Both the position numbers and the translations under genes were made by a program. A stretch of DNA of 64,000 nt from Corbicula japonica (lineage: Eukaryota; Mollusca; Bivalvia; Venerida; Cyrenidae), in NCBI GenBank assembly GCA_038501625.1, contig JAZAYU010000123.1:1178001-1242000 (forward strand), given 5' to 3'. This document shows positions 55,542 through 64,000 of the stretch, in pieces (position 1 is the first letter of the stretch; each line of letters opens with the position of its first letter). The notes beneath the pieces are model-generated. The model had not been told where the DNA came from. It was given only the letters and a program-made list of their open reading frames with translations, and made no database searches.

Positions 55542-57400
55542 CTCTAAAACAATGCAAACATGGCGGCAAAGTTGCAGATTTTTTGCATGCAGTGATTCTA
55601 GCGTGTTCTCTACGCTAGATTTTCAAAAAGGGGGTTCGTTCATGGTAGTTGCACGATAATATCAAATAACATGCTTTAGTTATTTTTTTTTCATACTCTA
55701 ATGTAAGAATTAAGAATTGATGAACAAAATCGATTCGTGCATTAGTGCGCAGACTATTTTTGCAATCATTTGATGAGATACAGAAATACGAGTTTGCTCA
55801 TTTTTAATGATTTGGAGAAGTAAACGTCTTTTAAAACCTGACCGATTTCCGCTGCAAAATATGCTAAAACAATTATTTTATTTTTGTTTTCGATTAAGCC
55901 CTGTCCCTTTTCCCCTCGAAGTAAGCTATACTTTTCGGAGTATGCAAAAAATAACTAAAGCATGTTATTTAAATCAGAGCACGAATAATTAAAAACACAC
56001 CAAATGAAATCTAATCGCTAGTGTTATGCTGTAAAAATCGTTTCAAAATTTTTATAAATTTTCCTTAAGTTAATGTTGTTAAATATTTATCAATAATTAT
56101 CAATGTCAGTAATTTAAAACCAGTGTATAGATATAAAAGCCAGACAGACAAAGTAACACAGACGCAGTATCTTAATCTCAATTAAGAGGTTGTAAAATTG
56201 TCAAGTCGCTAAATATTCGGTAACCCAGGGTTACTATGGTAATCTTGACAACTATCTTTGACTGATTTGCGTGGACAGTTTAAGATGAGATTTTCAACTG
56301 GTAACATATATGGTATTCCATAAGAAACTTATATGTTGTCAATTGTTTAAATATGTTATTTGGATTTTCCAAATGTGAATATTGATATTTGTAATTGCAA
56401 TTGGTTTTCCATTGATACCGGACTGATTAAACGTTAGAAATTCGGAATATAATTCGATATTTTTCTAAAAACGAAACAGTGCCTAAGTAGAGCATATCAC
56501 TAGCATCAAAATTTTCAAATACTTAAACATACAAGTAAAAAATTGCTGCTAATGCAGCACACGGCGTATAATGCGATGTGTTTGTGTTAAACGTATGGTG
56601 AAAGCGAGGGGGCGCAGTGCTATGCAGCTAATTCAAGGGTTTGTTGTTTCGCCCTTTCGACCTCTTGGGCGAGACCATGAAAACGCGAGATCACAACACG
56701 ATGCGATTAAGTTGAAAATTTAAGCAATAAACTTGAATGATTTGTAGAAAAATGGCAGACTGTGTCAGATGTCTTATGATGATAGTTCTGTTATGATCAA
56801 GTAACTCATTAAAGAAAAACCTTATAAAAACATGTAACTTGAAATCTGAGAATACTACAACATCTTGGAAAGAATATTATGTCATGTTCAGAACTAAAAC
56901 AACAGCATTCTAACTCTATGACCATCGTGCAAACATTGAGTAAAAACTTATTGAGTTAAAGTTTAAAGTGTCAACCAGAAAAATACGATTCGGGCGCCGG
57001 ATAAGAATTTCTTCATTTAATCCTAGTACCATTTTACAATGTACCCATGAAAAACATTTTGTACTGGTGATTAGTATATCAATAATAAATACATAATTCT
57101 TTCATATATTGGTAATAAGTTACTTCGTTTAGGATTTCAACTTAAAATCTGAATAACAAACACGTAAACGCAAAAGTTCATTAAGAATGAAACAGAAATA
57201 AACAACAAAAACAACAGAAATGAAGAAAACAACAACAAAAAAAAAACGAAAAAAAAAAATAATTACAAACACAAAACTTGTTGGAAAAGGAAAATTACTA
57301 GACGAATCGAGCAAATCCTACCCAGTGTCATGTTGCAAAAGAAATGAAATCTTGCGTTTTACGGACAGCTTTAAGCTAAACTATAAAATGATGTAAAGAA
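55542..57400. other. Intergenic stretch, nothing recognised
   Basis: AT-rich sequence with no gene or repeat that I can support. Confidence 0.45.
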
Positions 57401-57402
57401 TG

Positions 57403-57708
57403 TTATTGTTTCAATAAGCTGAAAGTGCTGATTTCAGTCATAAGGATCTTAAATGGTGTAATTATTTGTATAACGATATGCGTGCTCTCCGACCAGTAAA
57501 CATTATTACATAATGTACAATGTTCTGTACAACTTAATACATGAATAAATCTTTCACCTACACTGCTACAAAAAGCGCACTTCCGATCCGACGATGATAA
57601 GGAGAAAGTAAGGTGCGCGAATTCCGATGAGCGAGGTGCCCTTGTAAATTCAACAATAACAAGGTCGGTTATGTCAATTTTAGCAGGATTTAGACAAACA
57701 TTGCCCAA
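57403..57708 (-). pseudogene. Possible non-LTR retrotransposon C-terminal zinc-knuckle fragment
   Basis: The 101-codon minus-strand frame contains CAFCSSVGERFIHVLSCTEH. Its C-x2-C ... H-x4-C spacing resembles the zinc-knuckle after the reverse transcriptase of some non-LTR elements. No reverse-transcriptase motif is found beside it, so the assignment is weak. Confidence 0.25.
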
Positions 57709-57925
57709 AAAGTTTAAACATAGTTCGACCTAAGAATTAATTTCATGTGTTGCAAGTGGTTTCTTTGAACTCGTCGGAATCGCCGAGATTTACTCATTAA
57801 CCCTCGAAGAAAAAAAAATAAAGCGTAAAAATCATTCTTAGAAGACACCACCTAGCTTGTTAATGATGAATTTTACCAAGCACCTCGCTCACCGGAATAC
57901 GCACACCTCATTTTATCGGTAGAAC
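57590..57925. repeat. Inverted repeat with about 45-bp imperfect arms
   Basis: Arms 57590-57645 and 57878-57925 share GTGCGCGAATTCCGATGAGC and GAGGTGCCC in opposite orientation around a 230-bp spacer. It may be a foldback element. Confidence 0.55.
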
Positions 57926-59117
57926 CTTCGGGACTGGAGGTGCGCATTATAAAGTAGCAGTGATCTATTCATTTCGGCCGATAACTACTGCAGCCTACAT
58001 GATGCTTTAAAATTAAATTAAATTACCTCACTTATTTGTACTTATCTAAGGCTTAGGCCTATCTGTCGTCTCTCTGACAGCTGTGGGGTAGTTGAGGCCT
58101 TTACCCCGTGTACAGTTTGGACACATATAGCGTAGGTTTGCCTCTAAATGGGAATATAATCAGCAAGATGCGAAGTAACCTTTCTAGGAAATTCTTTATG
58201 GTTTTAAAGAAATTTAAATGTGCCTCTAAACGGCATCCACATAAGAAGGAAACCCGCTCTCAGATGTTTTGCCTGTTGACGCAAAATTGCGATTGTTCGC
58301 CTTAGCAAAACGAAACCACAGTATCAAACCTCACTTATTGAGTCAATGCTTGATCTATGCATTTAATTTCGTTACCAATTAAGAAATATGCTTATAAGTA
58401 GTCCCAATGCTTTGTTTGCACCCGCATAAAAATTTTTAAATTAACAAATTGAATTTTGCGAAAGTAAAATACTAATATAATACGAGAACTGTATCAAACC
58501 GATTAACAGTCAATAACATTGATTATCCAGCAGATGTCTAAACTGGTACAAAAAACTATAAATAGATTGCGTTTTTTTTTAAATGGGAAGTATTGCTGAT
58601 AGATTGTAAACAAACGTTCTGCAACCGAGACAATACTTTTCTGGATTAAATGCAGAAACAATTACCCGTTCATGCTATGATGAAAGTGGGAATTTAATGT
58701 GTCTCTAAGTTGGTTCTAAATGTAAGATTTTAATGGCTTGACCCAACAGTAAATTCGGAATTTGGTGAAATGCTAAAGTGGAAGTCTATTAGACTCTTTC
58801 TCGGTTTAAAATCAGCTTGATTGCTGAAGTAGAGATATGCAAAGCAGTGAAACAGTCAAGAAGTCTATCGGGTTTGAATTAGTGGTCTAAAGCCATAACA
58901 TTCACGTGCTCCTCCATGGAAAAAAAACCTATAAATAGATATATCTCAATTCGTAATACCAATATACACGGTCTTGAGACGCCGTGTAATAAATCCAGGT
59001 CGTATGCAAGATTTCCGAAAACTGGGTTAGTTTTGGGGAAGTCTGGTAGTTATATAATAATTTCCAATTTTCTGGCCATATCTCAATGAAATATTGATGC
59101 CCAAAAAAGGGGGTTAG

Positions 59118-59489
59118 ACCTATAGACGCCCCCCCAGCACAACTATTTGTGCGCGACATGCTGGTGCCCCAGCTACAATTGTTCTTCACAAAGAAAAACC
59201 CAAGGCAATTTGTCCAGTACGAGCTCTGAAAAAATTCCATGCTCTCAGGCCTTTAGGGGCAAGTCAATATTTTTGCCATGCAAATGGCAGTCCGTTATTA
59301 AGCATTACAGTACGGAAACTGTTACGCTGCTGCATATCAGAGTTAGGCTTAAATCCTTCCAAATACACGCCACACTCTTTTCGTATAGGGGGTGCTACTC
59401 ATGCTTTCACCACACACAGCACTCCATTACAAATTCAAAAAATGGGCCGTTGGAAATCCAATGCATACAAGTCTTACATACGTCCATGA
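59118..59489 (+). pseudogene. Tyrosine recombinase C-terminal fragment
   Basis: The plus-strand frame of 123 codons contains the conserved catalytic features of tyrosine recombinases of DIRS/Ngaro or Crypton type: CPVRALKKFHALRPLG, then YTPHSFRIGGATHAF (HxxR) and MGRWKSNAYKSYIRP with the nucleophilic Tyr, followed by a stop. An in-frame TAG at 59115 and the absence of the N-terminal domain and the first catalytic Arg show 5' truncation. It faces the Gag and RT frames to its right. Confidence 0.75.
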
Positions 59490-60976
59490 CAATTTCGTTG
59501 GCATTACTATTATCTGCTTGTGTATTTCAGCAATTTTTCTCACTGGCTTAGGCAGGAGAAAAAAATTCATTAACATGATAACAGCTGACTAACACTACTA
59601 TGATTCCAAGTATATATATATATATATCAGTAACATGTCCTAATTAAGTTAACTAGTGCTGCATCTGTCATGTTCCTTATAAAGTTCTCACTGTCTGAGG
59701 CGGGAGAACAAGTCAAAGGCATGTCCTTGTACATACATTTTAATTAAATTGTCATGTTGCTGTTATCTCATTTTCAGCTTGCCTCGTTTTTCATGTACAT
59801 ATACCTTAATGCTTTTGTTTACCACTTTGTTTATGTTAATAAATAGTAATTGAAAGTCATCTATACAAAGACGGTTTGGCCACAGGGCGAATCAACCTTA
59901 TATGTCAGTATCAGGGTATATCTTTTAAAGACTTACTTAAAAGAATGTTTAACACACTTTCAATGCATTTTGCTGTTAATGTTTTACCAACATGGTACAT
60001 GAATGACTTTTTGTCTTGTCTTACAAACTTGTATTTCTGTTATACTTACGATCAGGGTATAGACCATACCTGTTGCATGTAGACTTTTGTTTTATTCAAT
60101 TATTCCTCTGTCTGGCTTAGGCGGCTTAGGAAGTTTTTTTTACAACCTGTATATATTTAGGTGGAACATAAGACTTTTAAACCATGTATCTTCTGTTCTT
60201 TGTTACTATTTCATGCCTACCACCAGTAGCTCACACTTGTCTGGCCGGGTTGGAATGCTGTGTACATTCCAACTGTGGCGCTTTTTCTTTAGGCCAGATA
60301 TGTTAAAATGATTTTTATGCGGAATCATGTTTTTCTAGTCAGTTATGGCTTTACAAATAAAAGCCCTTATTTCAATTCACTACAGTGTCCGTGTTTTACA
60401 TTTTCCCATACGAGCTACGTGTGAGCTTCTGCTGGGAGTTTAGGATAACATAAATGCATTTTATGTATCATAAAATAATTTATGTGACAAACTACCTAAC
60501 ATTGTTAGACTATGGCACTAGCAGTACGATACCTACCGGGAGGTGCTAGTTTTTAGCCAAAATAGCGTTACTGACCTACTTTAGTAAAAAAGGCAAACAA
60601 TTTCTACAATTGAACCACCACCGCCCCTGCCTCCAGTGCCTACCTTGATTATATTTTTTCTAATTGTCAACGGTTCTTATAGAATTTTGTTAACTGTAAT
60701 ATTCTTTCTTGTCGAATTTGGATCATACTCTTTATTTTAGGTCAGATGTGTTGTAATGTTTTGATTGATATTATGTTTTTAGGTCAGATGTGTTATAATG
60801 TTTTTTATTGATATTATGTTTTGTGCCATCTACCACAAAATGGGCCAATCTTGTTTTTGACATGGGAAGCAACGGCTGGTTTGAATAATAGCATCTGGTG
60901 AAATAAACTAATTGGTCATAGGCACGTCTGTACGACTGTCTAGTAGCAGGCGCTAGGGAGGAGTTGAGTAATTGTA
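59490..60976. other. Non-coding region between recombinase fragment and RT frame
   Basis: Contains a TA run (59613-59630) and two direct copies of a roughly 45-bp unit (TTTTAGGTCAGATGTGTT) at about 60736-60820. It may be part of the retroelement's 3' region; no split direct repeats could be confirmed. Confidence 0.4.
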
Positions 60977-62434
60977 TTACTCCTTCATCGAGGAAATGTC
61001 TGCCAGAATGTCTTGAATGTCTGTGGGTTCCACATCCATTGTTCGAGCCTTTGCTTTGAACTCTTTGATCTGTAAACGGGACAGTAAATCGGGTAAAACA
61101 TTCAATTTGCCCTGAATATGTTCACACTTAACCAGAATGTTGTGTTTCATACAATTTAGAACAAAGCGTCGGACCAAGCACATGATGTGTGAGTCTTTAC
61201 TTGTCTGTTTATTCAAGATGTGCACCACAGCTTGATTATCAGAGTGAAGTACCAAGCATTTGTTTTTCAGTTCTGAACCCCATATTTCTGTGGCTAACAC
61301 AATAGGGAATAATTCCTTGAAAGTGATGTTTCTTGGGAGGAACTTTTCAGACCAAGGGCCATAAAACCAATGTGCTTGAAAAACTGCCCCAAAACCATTT
61401 GCACCGGAAGCATCGGTGAATAGGTGGAGTTGGGTATCAGTGACCCATCGTTTCATTAACAGTAAGTTTTTTCCATTGAAATGTCTGGCAAATAACTGCC
61501 AGGCCTGAATGTCTCTTCTGCTTTCTCTGTTCAAAGTTATCCTATGATTAGGATGGGAAACCCGTTTTGTTAAATCTGTTAATCGACGGAGAAAGGGGCG
61601 ACCCGGGACAATTACACTGCAGCAGAAATTGAGAAGTCCTAACAATTTTTGGAGTTGTTTAAGGGTTAACTTTCTACACCTGCTGTGAGTATCTAATAAT
61701 GAGCGTAGATTTAAAAGTTTGTCCCTGGGCAATCTTGCCTGCATATGAATGGAGTCAAGCTCAAGACCCATAAATGTTATGGTTGTCCTTGGAGACTCAG
61801 TTTTTTCTTGTTTTATAGGCACACCAACCGTTGAACACATTAACAAAAACTTGTCTAACTGTGCCTGACAAGAGGAGGAATGACCAGGACTAGTAGGAGA
61901 CATAATGAGGAAATCATCTAAAATGTGGATGATAAAAGGAATACCAAGTTTGTACTTTGCAATCCATTCAAGACCCGTACTAAAACGTTCAAAAATTGCA
62001 CAACTGGACGAACATCCCATTGGTAGGCAGCGATCGTAATAATAAAGACGATGTCCGTCTTTGACAATGGAGAAACCCAATAATTCATAATCCGAGGGGT
62101 CAATAGGAATAAGTCTGTATGCATCAGCTATGTCAGTTTTGCACATGAGTGTTCCAGGGCCAAGCTGGAGTAACATATCAACTGCATCATCAAAGGAAGC
62201 ATAAGACACAGATGACATTTGAGGGTCAATGAAATCATTTACCGAGTGGGCTTCGGGGTAGCTTAAATGATGAATCAGGCGGTACTGGCCTGGAGTTTTC
62301 TTTTCAACAAGACCTATGGGGCTTAATTTGAGAGATGGAAATGGGGGTTGTGTAAATGGGCCAGCAATTCTGTTCAAGGTTATCTCTTTTGCTAATTTGT
62401 TTTGGACTATGTCCGGATGTTTTAAACATGATTT
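60977..62434 (-). CDS. DIRS/Ngaro-like reverse transcriptase-RNase H
   Basis: An uninterrupted frame encodes reverse transcriptase then RNase H. RT landmarks are IGLVEKKTPGQYRLIHHLSY, the catalytic Asp region KTDIADAYRLIPI, CLPMGCSSSCAIFE and the active-site HILDDFLI, where LDD replaces the YxDD of most retroelements, as is common in DIRS-type elements. RNase H has all four acidic positions: FTDASG, KELFPI, HSDNQA and LPDLLSR. The frame continues upstream beyond an in-frame TAA at 62435-62437 into 62438-62612. No ATG is evident at its start; a TTG (Leu) stands at 62375-62377. Confidence 0.88.
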   Translation of the reverse strand, partial: KSCLKHPDIVQNKLAKEITLNRIAGPFTQPPFPSLKLSPIGLVEKKTPGQYRLIHHLSYPEAHSVNDFIDPQMSSVSYASFDDAVDMLLQLGPGTLMCKTDIADAYRLIPIDPSDYELLGFSIVKDGHRLYYYDRCLPMGCSSSCAIFERFSTGLEWIAKYKLGIPFIIHILDDFLIMSPTSPGHSSSCQAQLDKFLLMCSTVGVPIKQEKTESPRTTITFMGLELDSIHMQARLPRDKLLNLRSLLDTHSRCRKLTLKQLQKLLGLLNFCCSVIVPGRPFLRRLTDLTKRVSHPNHRITLNRESRRDIQAWQLFARHFNGKNLLLMKRWVTDTQLHLFTDASGANGFGAVFQAHWFYGPWSEKFLPRNITFKELFPIVLATEIWGSELKNKCLVLHSDNQAVVHILNKQTSKDSHIMCLVRRFVLNCMKHNILVKCEHIQGKLNVLPDLLSRLQIKEFKAKARTMDVEPTDIQDILADISSMKE

Positions 62435-62612
62435 TTAATTCTCACATTGTGAAGCGGATCTGTTGCCTAAATAACCCAATTTGAAGCCATATGTAAAACC
62501 ATTAACAATATACAAGAAATCATGAAAACCTTGTAATAATGACGATAGTGGTCCAATTCTGACTGGGGAAGGTAAGGAAGAGTTATCTTTGTGAATTTGC
62601 AGCTGCGGCTGG
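62435..62612 (-). pseudogene. N-terminal extension of the RT frame, cut off by a stop
   Basis: The frame of the RT protein continues here as VRIGPLSSLLQGFHDFLYIV and NGFTYGFKLGYLGNRSAS, typical of the start of DIRS-type RT proteins, then meets TAA at 62435-62437. It overlaps the end of Gag in another frame further right. The stop makes this copy defective unless bypassed. Confidence 0.65.
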
Positions 62613-63857
62613 TTAGTGTGGTTGGCGGGAGTTGTTAGGTGAGTTGTTGGAGTGTCCCAAGAGGCTTTGAGCAGCTTGCTCTTTGTATTGAAATGAACAT
62701 CGGCCTGCGGTGTGGTTTCCTTTGCAGTAACCACACACATGGGGATGTGGGCAAGGGTCGTTTCGACATTCACCTCGTTGGTTGTAGATCCTACAAGTGT
62801 TTGGCCAGAATCGCTGGCGTTTTTGTGTATGACGTTTTCGCTGACTGGAATGCTGTTGACCTTGGCCAGGAAAGGACTGGTTGTTGGGCCGAAAGGAACG
62901 GAGATTGTTGGAACTGGAACTGTTATTGTTTCCAGAGCATGCCATGAGCCAAAATTCATAATGCATAGTATGCCAGGGAAAAGGAGAAGTTGACCTAAGC
63001 ATTCGAAATTGTGCATCATAAATTTGCCAGGAGTTGCCTTGGCGTCTTTGAGCAAGGTCGCGCACTATCTCCCCATACTTCATAAGGGATGGTGTTTCTA
63101 ATGGAAACCGTTCGGAATAAATGGCCACGAATCGCATGAAAGCTGTGGTCCATTGCTCAATGCTGTGTATTTTCTTGGTTTTGGTGATGGGGGTGATGTT
63201 TATGTTAGATTGGCTGTCTAACTGTAGAGTGAATTGCGTGGTTGAAGTTGGGATAGTAGCGTTCGGGAGGAGGACTGCAAAATCGATGAACTTATTAGAC
63301 CAGATTTGTTTCTTAATGTTGGAAGGGATCTGCTGGGATATCTGAGACGATATAGGGTGAACGAAGGAAGTGCTGTGTCCGTCATGATTACCTGTGATAT
63401 TGCTCAAATGAGCCTCAGCGTGAGACAAACTGTATGCATATTTGCTGGAACCAGAAACATTGTCAATCTCTGAATCTGTACTGACGCCATCTGCTATGTC
63501 ACTGTCAGAGTCTGATTCACTGCTGGAGGCAAGGGGAATGTCTCCCGATTGTATAGTTGAAAGATGTCGCTTGACCGGTGCCTTCGATCTGTGTTTTTTA
63601 GGATGACCGGACTTCCTGTTCGTAGTACGCCCACGTTCCTGTTCACCTGAACTGCCTTGTTGAGGTATTTGTGAAATAGGATTTTCCGAAGTGTTAGTCT
63701 GATATTCACCAAGTTGTTCTTGCACATGTTTTCGAGCTGAAACTGCCGATTTCTTTCTAGCAGTGGCAGTTTTGTCCTTCGATGGGACATTTTCTGCTGG
63801 CTGACCACGTTTCCTCTTCATCTGAAATGTCATAAGAAAATTATTCCTATATTGCAT
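62613..63857 (-). CDS. Gag-like protein of the DIRS-type retroelement
   Basis: The 414-residue frame has a basic, low-complexity N-terminus (KRKRGQPAENVPSKD and RTTNRKSGHPKKHRSKAP), an acidic Ser-rich patch (SSSESDSDSDIADG), a central conserved part (IWSNKFIDFAVLLPNATI, IEQWTTAFMRFVAIY) and a C-terminal Cys/His cluster (CRIYNQRGECRNDPCPHPHV, CGYCKGNHTAGRC) that should bind nucleic acid. Just before the internal MKRKRG is an acceptor-like ACATTTCAG, so translation may start at 63821 after a spliced leader. It ends ahead of the RT frame, as in DIRS/Ngaro elements read on this strand. Confidence 0.8.
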   Translation of the reverse strand: MQYRNNFLMTFQMKRKRGQPAENVPSKDKTATARKKSAVSARKHVQEQLGEYQTNTSENPISQIPQQGSSGEQERGRTTNRKSGHPKKHRSKAPVKRHLSTIQSGDIPLASSSESDSDSDIADGVSTDSEIDNVSGSSKYAYSLSHAEAHLSNITGNHDGHSTSFVHPISSQISQQIPSNIKKQIWSNKFIDFAVLLPNATIPTSTTQFTLQLDSQSNINITPITKTKKIHSIEQWTTAFMRFVAIYSERFPLETPSLMKYGEIVRDLAQRRQGNSWQIYDAQFRMLRSTSPFPWHTMHYEFWLMACSGNNNSSSSNNLRSFRPNNQSFPGQGQQHSSQRKRHTQKRQRFWPNTCRIYNQRGECRNDPCPHPHVCGYCKGNHTAGRCSFQYKEQAAQSLLGHSNNSPNNSRQPH

Positions 63858-64000
63858 AAGGAAAGAAAAAACATGGTAATATCATGTATGCAGTGCAAAT
63901 AAATTACCATGTGTAACATAATAAGAAAGCAGAGTCCCTTGAGCAGACCAGCTGTTAAGTCAATGTTGATATTCATCTAGAAAACAAATTGAGTAATATA

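Noticed and set aside
57129..57314. 61-codon Phe/Val-rich minus-strand frame that looks like a membrane segment
   Set aside because: It is the complement of A-rich low-complexity sequence.

Overview
The window is animal nuclear DNA, AT-rich and full of introns and transposon relics. It most likely comes from a bivalve mollusc. The reasons are an animal-type Arp3 gene, tandem-core rolling-circle elements with ACGG or TCGG microsatellites like those known from oysters and clams, a tRNA-headed SINE ending in CAAA repeats, TTAGGG telomere-type repeats, and a DIRS-like retroelement. I give no species.

Layout of genes. At the left edge (1-2640, minus strand) are three small exons that join in frame into the N-terminus of a protein resembling FSH1/OVCA2-type serine hydrolases; the rest lies outside the window. 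From 10688 to 31635 on the plus strand is a complete gene for Arp3, the actin-related subunit of the Arp2/3 actin-nucleating complex: 11 coding exons, 418 residues, every junction in frame, plus a possible duplicated first exon at 11629. From 42350 to 48530 is a nine-exon gene for an unrecognised 294-residue protein with a coiled-coil C-terminus. From 49849 to 51456 are the last three exons of a small DUF4430 (transcobalamin C-terminal-like) protein. The genes do not form a pathway.

Between and inside the genes the window is a nested archive of mobile DNA: at least 24 copies of a TTAA-flanked foldback MITE; four tandem-core elements with the termini and T^T insertion sites of Helentron-associated (HINE-like) rolling-circle elements; several hAT-like elements with 5-, 6- and 8-bp target duplications; three GGC-ended elements with TTA/TAA duplications (PIF/Harbinger-like); a near-perfect 144-bp palindrome family; an internally deleted mariner; and a SINE with a 13-bp duplication. 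Several are nested inside each other, so their order of arrival can be read.

The right third (52-64 kb) holds a broken integrase-type transposase (54.5-55.5 kb) and a DIRS/Ngaro-like retroelement read leftward (Gag 63857-62613, RT-RNase H 62.6-60.98 kb), next to a tyrosine-recombinase fragment facing the other way (59118-59489).
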